Source: Candidatus Liminaster caballi (GTDB taxonomy: Bacteria; Bacteroidota; Bacteroidia; Bacteroidales; UBA3663). Taken from it: 64,000 nucleotides of DNA. A program made the translations under genes and the position numbers. Of this stretch, positions 10,042 through 17,099 are shown one piece after another. The stretch covers positions 32,910 to 96,909 of the forward strand of contig JAGHUA010000013.1 in NCBI GenBank assembly GCA_018065085.1, in the 5' to 3' direction. The notes below the pieces were generated by a model that saw only the letters and a list, made by a program, of their open reading frames with translations, was not told where the DNA came from and searched no databases. Every line of letters begins with the position of its first letter. Position 1 is the stretch's first letter.

Positions 10042-10668
10042 ATGAAAAAGATTCTCAGCATGGCCGCAGCAGCACTCATATTGGCAAGTTGCAGCCAGAC
10101 AACCGAACAGAATGCATCTTCACAGACACCCGACGAAGCCGTGACAGAGCTCATGATGAGCCGCAGGAGCATACGTCAATATAAGGACTCGGCCATCAGC
10201 CGAGAGACACTCGACGAGATCTTGAAATGCGGTGTGAATGCCCCAAACGGCAGAAATCTCCAGGCATACGAGATCCGCGTACTCTCCCCTGCCCTCATCG
10301 ACAGCATCACGGCTGCCGTTGTAAAGGACAACCCGAAGATTGGCGAGCGTAATGGATTCAAAAACATCTTCGTCAATGCTCCGTGCGTCATCTGCATCGC
10401 CAACGACAAGAACTATGACATGAGTCAGGTGGATTGCGGCCTTCTCGGCGAGAACATCATCCTCTCGGCGTGGGCAAAGGGCATCGGGTCATGCTGTCTT
10501 GGCAGTTCTGCCCGTTGGATCAATGACTCGCCATCAGCCAAGCCTTATCTCGACCGCATGGCTTTCCCTGAGGGTTACGAACTTCTCTATTGCATCGCTC
10601 TCGGCTATCCCGACGAGACGCCAAATGCAAAGCCACGCACCATGAGCAAGATCATCTACATGGAGTAA
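10042..10668 (+). CDS. Nitroreductase family lipoprotein
   Basis: A nitroreductase-fold protein with a lipoprotein signal: MKK start, hydrophobic run, and LILASC placing the lipidated Cys at residue 17. After a short polar linker the enzyme domain begins with the FMN motif RRSIRQYKDSAIS, then APNGRNLQAYE and GIGSCCLG. The ATG at 10042 gives a cleaner signal peptide than the in-frame ATG at 10036. Most family members are cytoplasmic, so an envelope-anchored FMN enzyme needs folding or cofactor loading outside the cytoplasm. Paralogue of the preceding gene; substrate unknown. Confidence 0.85.
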   Translation: MKKILSMAAAALILASCSQTTEQNASSQTPDEAVTELMMSRRSIRQYKDSAISRETLDEILKCGVNAPNGRNLQAYEIRVLSPALIDSITAAVVKDNPKIGERNGFKNIFVNAPCVICIANDKNYDMSQVDCGLLGENIILSAWAKGIGSCCLGSSARWINDSPSAKPYLDRMAFPEGYELLYCIALGYPDETPNAKPRTMSKIIYME

Positions 10669-10680
10669 CCTAAAAACAAA

Positions 10681-10740
10681 AATGACAAGCATGACAATGA
10701 CAAGCATGACAACAGGTGTTAAGCCATCATGCTTGTCATT
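10681..10740 (+). repeat. Duplicated 15-mer plus inverted copy, terminator-like
   Basis: AATGACAAGCATGAC occurs twice head to tail (10681-10695, 10696-10710). It is followed by an inverted copy of its first 14 bases (10727-10740), so either direct copy can form a 14-bp stem. There is no strong T tract after it (ATTTGTCG). It may act as the transcript end of the nitroreductase genes. Confidence 0.55.
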
Positions 10741-10975
10741 TGTCGTTATACACAATCAACAGTTGAGCATCCTCGTAGTTAGTGGATATTTTAGGAATCT
10801 TCATGAGCATTGGAATCATGTCCCGAGCTTTAATGTTAATAGTATCTTCATTGTTCTTTCTAATATTGTTAGACTTATCTTTTAACTATTTTCGTGAGCA
10901 TCAACAATGTGCGGAGTGTCAAAACGATTTGCTGCGACAGCATGCATGACGTGCGATGTGAGCATGCAGTTTTTT
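10741..10975. other. Non-coding stretch before the palindrome array
   Basis: No recognised gene. A 48-codon frame (10803-10949, plus strand) starts with ATG after AGGA and encodes a hydrophobic segment followed by a polar CAEC-containing tail. It has no recognisable homologue and runs towards the repeat array, so it is not called as a gene. Confidence 0.4.
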
Positions 10976-11175
10976 CCAAGAGAGAGCACATGTGCCGAGG
11001 TGTCCGTGCAAATCATTCTGAGAGCTGGCACAAGTGCCGACCTGACCTAATAAACCATGTCCGACACATTGCACATGTGCCATGCTATTCATGCAGATTA
11101 TTCTGACACATTGCACATGTGCCATGCTATCCATGCAGATTATTCTGACACATTGCACGTGTGCCATGCTCTCAA
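10976..11175. repeat. Five-copy array of ~42-bp palindromic repeats
   Basis: Five cores of the form GCACATGTGCC start at 10986, 11028, 11071, 11113 and 11155, spaced 42, 43, 42 and 42 bp. The third and fourth units (from 11063 and 11105) are nearly identical over all 42 bp; the outer ones are degenerate. Each core contains a 10-bp palindrome, and CATGCAGATTATTCTGACA-type sequence lies between cores. Because the period is close to a multiple of three, both strands show repetitive open frames that are probably spurious. The array lies between the converging nitroreductase and B12 transcripts. Confidence 0.85.
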
Positions 11176-11176
11176 A

Positions 11177-12052
11177 TCATTTGTGGACTTTACGTACCGA
11201 GCCGTCGGACATCCTGACGAGATTGACGCCGGGAGAGAGAGAAGGGCGGAGGGTGCCGTCGAGGGCGCGGATCTCAGCGACAGAGCGTGATGGGGTGAGG
11301 CGATGGACCGGTGAGGCAATGGCCGAACCTGAGCCTGGGAGAGCCGTGAAATTGTCGATGCAGAAATAGGCAGGGGTATTCATCGAGATGCCCATGCCAT
11401 AGTCAGACAGGTCGATGACATCGGTGCTCGAAAGTGAGAACTGAACCTCGTCACACTCGCCAAGAGTGGTCAGATCGACAGGTATCCACTGGAATACGGC
11501 AGCTCCCTGGGCAGCAAGGCACACCTCGACAGAACCAGTCACCTCCTCTCCACGGATGCCGGTGATGGTCAGCACGAACTCATCGTCGAAGAGGAACTGA
11601 CGCGCGTAGGCATCGCCCTGAGTGATGCTGCTGAATGCGTAGGCGTTGTTGGTGACAAAGCACGTCTGAGGAAGGAACGAGGCGTCGGCGGTAAGGCTGT
11701 ATGTGCCAGTGCCGTAGCATACGCCGAAACCTTCAGACTGAGAGGCACCAGAGCCGGTGAGTGTGTTGAACTGATCGACGGCATAGGTGGCGCTGCTGTA
11801 TGTACGGGCCTTGCTGCGCGAGTAGCAGAATCCTTCCATCATGAAATACGAGCCCCATTCTGACTCGACCGTCTGTGACATGTTGATGAAATAGAACGGG
11901 CCGCTCTGGAAGAAGCCCTCAAGGTTAGTGCCGTCTTCGCCAACAGTGGTCTCGCTGGCGAATGGGAGGTTCTCGAAATCGGCCACGAGCAGGTCCTGAG
12001 CCGTTGCGCTCAGCGATGTGGCAAGAATGACTGAAAAAAATAGGTGTTTCAT
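11177..12052 (-). CDS. DUF4465 domain secreted protein of the B12 operon
   Basis: A 291-residue exported protein with a signal peptide (MKHLFFSVILATSLSATAQ). The body, starting DLLVADFENL, has the look of the DUF4465 family (all-beta, WGSYFMMEGFCYS, GFGVCYGTGTYSL, FCIDNFTALPG). The last ~35 residues (from VAEIRALDGTLRP) resemble a short C-terminal sorting tail of type IX secretion substrates, which is a weaker call. It is the last gene of the riboswitch-btuB-BtuG operon, 69 bp after the BtuG-like gene. Related genes beside btuB in Bacteroidetes suggest a surface accessory role in corrinoid capture; whether it binds B12 itself is inference. Confidence 0.8.
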   Translation of the reverse strand: MKHLFFSVILATSLSATAQDLLVADFENLPFASETTVGEDGTNLEGFFQSGPFYFINMSQTVESEWGSYFMMEGFCYSRSKARTYSSATYAVDQFNTLTGSGASQSEGFGVCYGTGTYSLTADASFLPQTCFVTNNAYAFSSITQGDAYARQFLFDDEFVLTITGIRGEEVTGSVEVCLAAQGAAVFQWIPVDLTTLGECDEVQFSLSSTDVIDLSDYGMGISMNTPAYFCIDNFTALPGSGSAIASPVHRLTPSRSVAEIRALDGTLRPSLSPGVNLVRMSDGSVRKVHK

Positions 12053-12139
12053 TTTGTTGTTTTGTTATTTTGTTGTTTATTCGTTTTTCGTTATTTCGTC
12101 CTTTCGTGACGCAGTCTTTCGTTATTTCGTCCTTCGTCC
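12052..12139 (-). repeat. Octamer-type array between BtuG-like and DUF4465 genes
   Basis: On the plus strand the tract reads TTTTGTTG, TTTTGTTA, TTTTGTTG, TTTATTCG, followed by repeated TTTCGTTA/TTTCGTCC units. In the direction of transcription these are CGAAATAA-like units. The array runs into the 3' end of the BtuG-like reading frame, so its last residues (GRRTK) are encoded by repeat units. Confidence 0.6.
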
Positions 12140-14104
12140 AATATTCAACGAGGCTCCTGTCACCTCTGTGCTGGTCTCGCCGAGCCAGCCGCAGACCTGG
12201 TTCTGGGCGGAATAGACACGGATGAAGTCGGCATGAGAGAGACGGACGGGCTGACGGGTGACGGGCGACACTGCCCAGTCGAGGTCGAAGCGCTGGGCAT
12301 CGGTGTCGGTGTTCGGACGGTTATCGACGTAACCGTAGCGCAAATGAGAGAGCACCCAGCTGCTGCCGTTATGGCTGAGGTCCGAGCCGTTGGGGGGCAG
12401 AAGAGTGCCGCCCAGACGGAGTGGCGAGTCGAGCCATTGAGGGAAGTATTCCTGATTGTGCCACGGATTGCGAGCTATGATGCCTGAGCGACCGAGATTG
12501 TCGGTCCACGGCACAGCGGCCATATCGCCCTGTCGCTCGTACGTCACCTCATAGCCGTAGGTCACACGTCCGAGACTGTCGGTGTCGGCACTGCCCGAGA
12601 GTTCGTACCACTCGTCGTCGGGCACACCGTTATGATTGGTGTCGATGCTCACCATGACGATGCCCGGTTCGCTGGCTCCGTCATGGGCATTGCCAAAGAC
12701 GGCAAAGTCAGGGGCATCGGCTACGTTCGTCACGCTGCGGTCGAAATGGAAGGTCACGTAGCCACCAAAGCCGCCCAGCGAGACCACTCCCCCACCGTTG
12801 AGCGCCGATGTGCATTTCTCAGCCATCGCAAGCGCGTCATCGCCCTCGTCCCAACGTGGCATCATGTTGACAAACTGTCCGGGCGCAGGCACATACTCAT
12901 CGACCGTGAGCAGATCGGATGGCTGGGGAAGATCGTCGGTTTCAGCATCATGGAGACAGGCTCCGACCAGCACACCACACGAAGGGATGTCGCCCGTGCG
13001 CATACGCCAGTCGAGGCGTCCGTCGGGCAGGAAGTGGAGCAGTTCGCCGTTCGACACATAGTTCTTGGCGTCCATCAGATAGAAGTCGCGCGTATGACGA
13101 TCGACGAGGATGCCATAGGGCATGGCAATGCGGGCAGAGAGCACCCCGTCGAAAAGATGTGTATCGATGGCGCGGTGTGTGCGCACGTCGATGATGCCGT
13201 ATGAGGGTCCGGCAGAGGACGAAGGCTTGCCGAAATACCAGAGCGTATCGCCAGTCACCTGCATATCGCTGACGCTGAGCTCCAGGCTATCGACCACGGC
13301 ATACTCATGACGGGCTGTCATCGCCAGACAATAGAGACGCGGAGGGATGTCGGCATAGTTGCCACGCGACGACACCCAGAGCTGACCGTAGCGGTCGCTC
13401 TCCACGCGATGAAGATTGACTCCGACCCTTATGCGACACTCCTCAGCAAAAGACGACAAACGGACGACACTCAGCGTGTTATCATAGACAGGCAATCGGT
13501 AGCCGCCGCTGTTGGCAACATAAAGCCGGTCGCCAACCACCGCCATCTGTTCGGGCTGATAGCCCACGGTGACCGAGTCAACCTTCTGGAGCGTGAGCGT
13601 ATCGACCTTATAGACGCGTCCCAGCTGCACATCGCCACCCAGAGCCACAGGGCCGACATAGGACGAGATGTAGGCATAGCCGCCGGCAAACGCCACGTAG
13701 CGGCAGTTGGGCACATCGACCTGACCGAGCCGCACGGCATCGCTGACACGCGCCACTTCCACCTTGTTCGAGCAGTTGATGACCATCCAGAGACGACTGC
13801 CATAGACCTGGATGTCGTTGCCCACATCGCCCAGTTCGCGCACCACGCTGGGATTGCGCTGGGCATAGATGTTGCGATGATAGGTGCCGGTGAGGAGGTC
13901 AAGATAGTCGAGCGTCGAATGGTTGCTGCCCATATTGCCCTCGTTGAGAAGATAGAGGCCCGAGCACATCGCATCTGAGGCAGGCTCGCCACCCACCCGC
14001 TCGACCTCTTCATAAATCACGAACTCATCATGACGACACGAGGCGAGAAACAGCACGAGCATGGGCAGGGCAAGGCATAGCGGGGAAATTCGGGTGAGGA
14101 TCAT
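12122..14104 (-). CDS. BtuG-like surface lipoprotein: beta-propeller plus C-terminal domain
   Basis: A 660-residue lipoprotein (LFLASC, Cys23) whose next residues, RHDE, carry acidic positions as in Bacteroidetes surface-export signals. Residues about 45-385 form YncE/DUF5074-like propeller repeats (GLYLLNEGNMGSN, YVANSGGYRLPVYD, VGYQPEQMAVVGDRLYV). Residues about 410-650 are a separate domain (GGGVVSLGGFGGYVTFHFD, DTNHNGVPDDEWYEL) found in Bacteroidetes cell-surface proteins near btuB. BtuG proteins bind cobalamin tightly on the cell surface and hand it to BtuB. Start and btuB stop overlap by 4 bp (ATGA), so translation is coupled. Naming it BtuG-like is from fold and context. Confidence 0.85.
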   Translation of the reverse strand: MILTRISPLCLALPMLVLFLASCRHDEFVIYEEVERVGGEPASDAMCSGLYLLNEGNMGSNHSTLDYLDLLTGTYHRNIYAQRNPSVVRELGDVGNDIQVYGSRLWMVINCSNKVEVARVSDAVRLGQVDVPNCRYVAFAGGYAYISSYVGPVALGGDVQLGRVYKVDTLTLQKVDSVTVGYQPEQMAVVGDRLYVANSGGYRLPVYDNTLSVVRLSSFAEECRIRVGVNLHRVESDRYGQLWVSSRGNYADIPPRLYCLAMTARHEYAVVDSLELSVSDMQVTGDTLWYFGKPSSSAGPSYGIIDVRTHRAIDTHLFDGVLSARIAMPYGILVDRHTRDFYLMDAKNYVSNGELLHFLPDGRLDWRMRTGDIPSCGVLVGACLHDAETDDLPQPSDLLTVDEYVPAPGQFVNMMPRWDEGDDALAMAEKCTSALNGGGVVSLGGFGGYVTFHFDRSVTNVADAPDFAVFGNAHDGASEPGIVMVSIDTNHNGVPDDEWYELSGSADTDSLGRVTYGYEVTYERQGDMAAVPWTDNLGRSGIIARNPWHNQEYFPQWLDSPLRLGGTLLPPNGSDLSHNGSSWVLSHLRYGYVDNRPNTDTDAQRFDLDWAVSPVTRQPVRLSHADFIRVYSAQNQVCGWLGETSTEVTGASLNIGRRTK

Positions 14105-16005
14105 AGGCTATAGCTGATTGAGAATCGGAAACTGCGGCCAGGCATCGGATAGTTGACAATGACGTCATACTGCTGGTCGAGGAGATTGAGCACGTCAGCG
14201 GACAGGCGCCATGACGGGGTCTGATACTGAAGATGCAGGTCGCTGGTGTACCACGGCTGCAGGTGGTTGTAGGCTATGTTCTGCTGCTGGCTCCAGCGTT
14301 CGCCCGTGTAGGTAAAGGCATAGAGCAACGACACGCCACGATATGCCAGCGACGCACGCAGCGAACCGCTGTGATGCGGCACGTAGGGAATCTGATGGCG
14401 ATAGTAGCTGTCGGCGGGCGATGTGACGTCGATGGCCCGCTGCCAGGTGTATTGAGGTGAGAGCTGGAGGTGCCATTGACCAAGATTCACACCGGACTCG
14501 GCATTGAGATCGACGCCAGTCACACGGACCTCACCGAGGTTGAGCATTGTCCAACGGAACTGCTGACCCTGGGGATAGGCAATGATCTTGTGGCTGACGC
14601 GGTTGCGATAGACATCGGCTGTCAACGACAAGCGCCATGGAGAGGACTGGGAGGAGGTGCGGAACTGCAGGCCGGCATCGAGCTGACGCGCCGTCTCTGG
14701 TCGCAGGCGGCTGTTGCCAATGGTGGTGTAATAGAGTTCGTTGAACGTAGGCAGGCGGTAGCTCTGCTTGGCAAAGGCATGGAGCGAGAGCCAGCGCGAT
14801 GCGTCCCAACAGACGAACGCAGAGGGCGAGAGATGGGAGAAATCGGTGCTCATAAGACTGACCTGCGCCCTCACATCCGACACGTGAAGGGCAGATGCCA
14901 GAGCCAGCAGGCAGGTGGTGCGGCGAGCTGTATGGAACAGCGGCATGTCGGACCATAGCACATTGTGGCGCACATCGCACGCCGCTGACAGCGACCACGA
15001 GGGCGTGAGTTCGACGGCATGGCTGGTGGATGCGTAGAGTTCCATCTGACGATAGCGGTTGTCGGCCATGAACTGCGTGGAGTCGCGGCAGACATAGTGG
15101 GTGCTGTAGTATGCAGCTTTGCCGAGAACGCGCATGGAATACCGCGGCGTGAGATCGCCCTGCCATTGGCCCTGGACGAATGTGTTGCCATCAGACTGCC
15201 GTTCGCCACGCCTCCACACGTTGTTGACAATAGCGCCGGGTATGCCTCGGTCGCTCTGATAGTGATAGGCCTTGGCATGCCAGTTGCTGCGGTCCATGCG
15301 ACCAAACAGATTCAGTTCGGCATGGAACGAAGTAACGTCTCCGTTGTGGCGATGGGCTGTGGTGTCATACGCCACGGTGCGGTCATAGTTGAGACGGCGG
15401 TAGCGGAACGGATACTGACCGTCGGACCTCGTGCCATTGACCAGAAGCGACGAACTGACACGCTCAGACAGGCGACGCTCACACAGGAAGGAACCTCGCA
15501 TCAGGCCGAACGACCCACCCTGCCCCATGACGCGCAGATGATTATTAATAGGTATGCGCGTGCGTAGATAGACGGTGCCCGAATGACCGAAATCGCTGGC
15601 GGTCTGGAACAGGGCGCTGCGCTGTCCGTGATAGACGCGCACGGACTCGACATTCTCCATCGACAGCTGACCGAGATCGACCTGTCCGTTCTGGGCATTG
15701 CCAAGCTCCACGCCATCGTAGAATATTCCGGTATGCTGGCTGCCCATGCTACGCACATTGATGGTCTTCAAGCCGCCTATGCCGCCATAGTCTTTGACCT
15801 GGACGCCCGAGAAATGATGAAGCGCATCGGCCACCGACAAAGCACCGAGACGACGCACGCCTTCGCCATCGAGCTGCTGTCCGGACACAACCTCCCGGCT
15901 GCGTACGCTCTGGACGACCTCCACCTCGGAGATGGAAAGCACATCGCACGTATCAGCGACAGAGCTGCACAATGGCAGCACGGACAAAATCAGTTTTAAC
16001 AACAT
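14101..16005 (-). CDS. btuB: TonB-dependent vitamin B12 (corrinoid) receptor
   Basis: An outer-membrane TonB-dependent transporter of 634 residues with an N-terminal signal peptide. The plug domain (about 40-150) contains VADALHHFSGVQVKDYGG, GGLKTINVRSMGSQHTGIFYDGV and NVESVRVYHGQ, typical of BtuB plugs. A 22-strand type beta-barrel follows, with alternating aromatic residues to the end. The cobalamin riboswitch immediately upstream makes B12 or other corrinoids the substrate. It is the first gene of the operon, with expression expected to fall when intracellular cobalamin is high. No carboxylate-type SusC features are seen. Confidence 0.95.
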   Translation of the reverse strand: MLLKLILSVLPLCSSVADTCDVLSISEVEVVQSVRSREVVSGQQLDGEGVRRLGALSVADALHHFSGVQVKDYGGIGGLKTINVRSMGSQHTGIFYDGVELGNAQNGQVDLGQLSMENVESVRVYHGQRSALFQTASDFGHSGTVYLRTRIPINNHLRVMGQGGSFGLMRGSFLCERRLSERVSSSLLVNGTRSDGQYPFRYRRLNYDRTVAYDTTAHRHNGDVTSFHAELNLFGRMDRSNWHAKAYHYQSDRGIPGAIVNNVWRRGERQSDGNTFVQGQWQGDLTPRYSMRVLGKAAYYSTHYVCRDSTQFMADNRYRQMELYASTSHAVELTPSWSLSAACDVRHNVLWSDMPLFHTARRTTCLLALASALHVSDVRAQVSLMSTDFSHLSPSAFVCWDASRWLSLHAFAKQSYRLPTFNELYYTTIGNSRLRPETARQLDAGLQFRTSSQSSPWRLSLTADVYRNRVSHKIIAYPQGQQFRWTMLNLGEVRVTGVDLNAESGVNLGQWHLQLSPQYTWQRAIDVTSPADSYYRHQIPYVPHHSGSLRASLAYRGVSLLYAFTYTGERWSQQQNIAYNHLQPWYTSDLHLQYQTPSWRLSADVLNLLDQQYDVIVNYPMPGRSFRFSISYSL

Positions 16006-16019
16006 AGGCGCGTTTCCGT

Positions 16020-16140
16020 CGATCGCGGAGTTAGCACATTATCACCGACTGGCAGGCATTCTGACTCATGACCCCGAAGGCCACTCACAGCTGCGGGACA
16101 GCTGCGGATTCTCACCGCATTTCCCTGCCACCCTTTTAAT
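16020..16140 (-). ncRNA. Cobalamin riboswitch
   Basis: Read on the minus strand, the leader holds the conserved cobalamin aptamer elements in order: GGGAAATGCGGTGAGAATCC, GCAGCTGTCCCGCAGCTGTG, a CCTTCGGGG hairpin, and GAGTCAGAATGCCTGCC (the B12-box side). The btuB start codon follows closely, consistent with translational control by sequestering the initiation region. A separate transcriptional terminator was not seen between aptamer and gene. Confidence 0.95.
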
Positions 16141-16144
16141 TTAA

Positions 16145-16224
16145 CATCATAACCTTACACCCTCATAACCTCGTAGCCTCAAAACATCTCAACCTCAAAA
16201 CATCTCAACCTCATAGACTCACAC
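16145..16224 (-). repeat. CCTCAAAA octamer array after lysE
   Basis: Ten successive 8-mers in exact register fit CCTCAWAA or CATCTCAA, including two identical copies of the CCTCAAAACATCTCAA pair (16177-16192, 16193-16208). The array spans the gap between the lysE-family stop (16219) and the B12 riboswitch. The same CCTCAAAA unit recurs inside purL at 18164-18195. Confidence 0.75.
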
Positions 16225-16914
16225 AAGCATCATCACTCCATTGGCCACACCGCAGACGGCAATGATAATCATTATCACGGCAATCACACGGTTGATAACC
16301 TTGAGCGTACGTATCTTGAAATGATTGCGGACCTTATTGATCGCCCACGTGATCAGAACCCACCATCCGAAAGCACCCATCATGATGGCTGCAAAGAACA
16401 GGAGGTAGAAGCCCCACTGGTCGTCGGCCGCCACAAAGATGAAGCCGGCACGCGAGAACAAAACAAGATAGAAGAACACAATGGCTGGATTGCTGACCGT
16501 GAGGCCAAAGCCCGAGAAGAAGAACTTGAGCAGACCCGTGACCCTCAACGACCGAAGCGAGCGCATCTCACTGGCTGACACCTTGTCCTTGCCGGTGAGC
16601 GCCGTGGCCGGATTACTGGTCCACAGATAAACACCATAGACGGCTATGAGCACACCGCCTGCAAGCAAGAGGACGGGCTGGTTCTTCTCAATCCAATCGA
16701 CCACCAAGCTCACAGCAAACGTGGAGAGGACGGCATAGAAGAGGTCGCTCAACACGGCTCCGACACCAGTGGCAAGGCCGGGAAGCCACCCTTTGTTGAG
16801 CGTACGCTGAATGACGAGAATGCCCGTCGGCCCCATTGGCGCCGAGACAAGCACACCGAACATCAGGCCCCACAAAGTTGTAAGAATGGCCGTTGCAATG
16901 ATATCTTCAAGCAT
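16219..16914 (-). CDS. LysE-family translocator
   Basis: An inner-membrane exporter of the LysE/RhtB family, with 231 residues and six predicted hydrophobic segments. The family's conserved N-terminal stretch is seen as LVSAPMGPTGILVIQRTL followed by GVGAVLSDLFYA. The central VTGLLKFFFSGFGLTVSNPA matches the segment where most relatives have NPK/NP motifs. Family members export amino acids or related small molecules; the substrate here is unknown. It precedes the B12 operon on the same strand, but the riboswitch lies between, so a shared function is not implied. Confidence 0.85.
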   Translation of the reverse strand: MLEDIIATAILTTLWGLMFGVLVSAPMGPTGILVIQRTLNKGWLPGLATGVGAVLSDLFYAVLSTFAVSLVVDWIEKNQPVLLLAGGVLIAVYGVYLWTSNPATALTGKDKVSASEMRSLRSLRVTGLLKFFFSGFGLTVSNPAIVFFYLVLFSRAGFIFVAADDQWGFYLLFFAAIMMGAFGWWVLITWAINKVRNHFKIRTLKVINRVIAVIMIIIAVCGVANGVMMLV

Positions 16915-16944
16915 TAATTGATGGTATTATCAATAAATTTTGCG

Positions 16945-16977
16945 CAAAGATAACAACTTTTTTCATTATTTGTGCAA
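16945..16977 (-). promoter_or_regulatory. Promoter for the LysE-family gene
   Basis: On the minus strand TATCTTTG (plus 16952 to 16945) is preceded after 21 nt by TTGC (plus 16977 to 16974). This is a good -7 box with a partial -33 box, 31 bp before the start codon. Confidence 0.6.
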
Positions 16978-17004
16978 TTATATGAACTTTTTTTTGTATT
17001 TTTG
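16969..17004 (+). promoter_or_regulatory. Probable promoter for purL
   Basis: TATTTTTG at 16997-17004 fits the -7 consensus. The only TTTG upstream (16969-16972) is 24 nt away, longer than usual, so the -33 call is weak. The predicted leader to the purL ATG is about 85-90 nt and shows no recognised riboswitch. Confidence 0.45.
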
Positions 17005-17099
17005 CCGCGCAAATAAAGAATTCGGGGTATTTACACCTCGTGAACTGACATTTATCAGCAAAAAAACGCAGACAAACAATATTCAAAAACTATAAACAA

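Noticed and set aside
10919..11167. Repetitive minus-strand frame with a 14-residue period (MAHVQCVRIICMDS units)
   Set aside because: It exists because the DNA repeat period is about 42 bp. Similar frames occur on the other strand, so the DNA repeat is the more likely object.
10976..11175. CRISPR array
   Set aside because: The sequence between cores is itself repeated, there are no unique spacers, and no cas genes are in the window.
13307..13978. 223-codon plus-strand frame opposite the BtuG-like gene
   Set aside because: Composition shadow of a G/C-rich gene; histidine-rich nonsense without conserved motifs.
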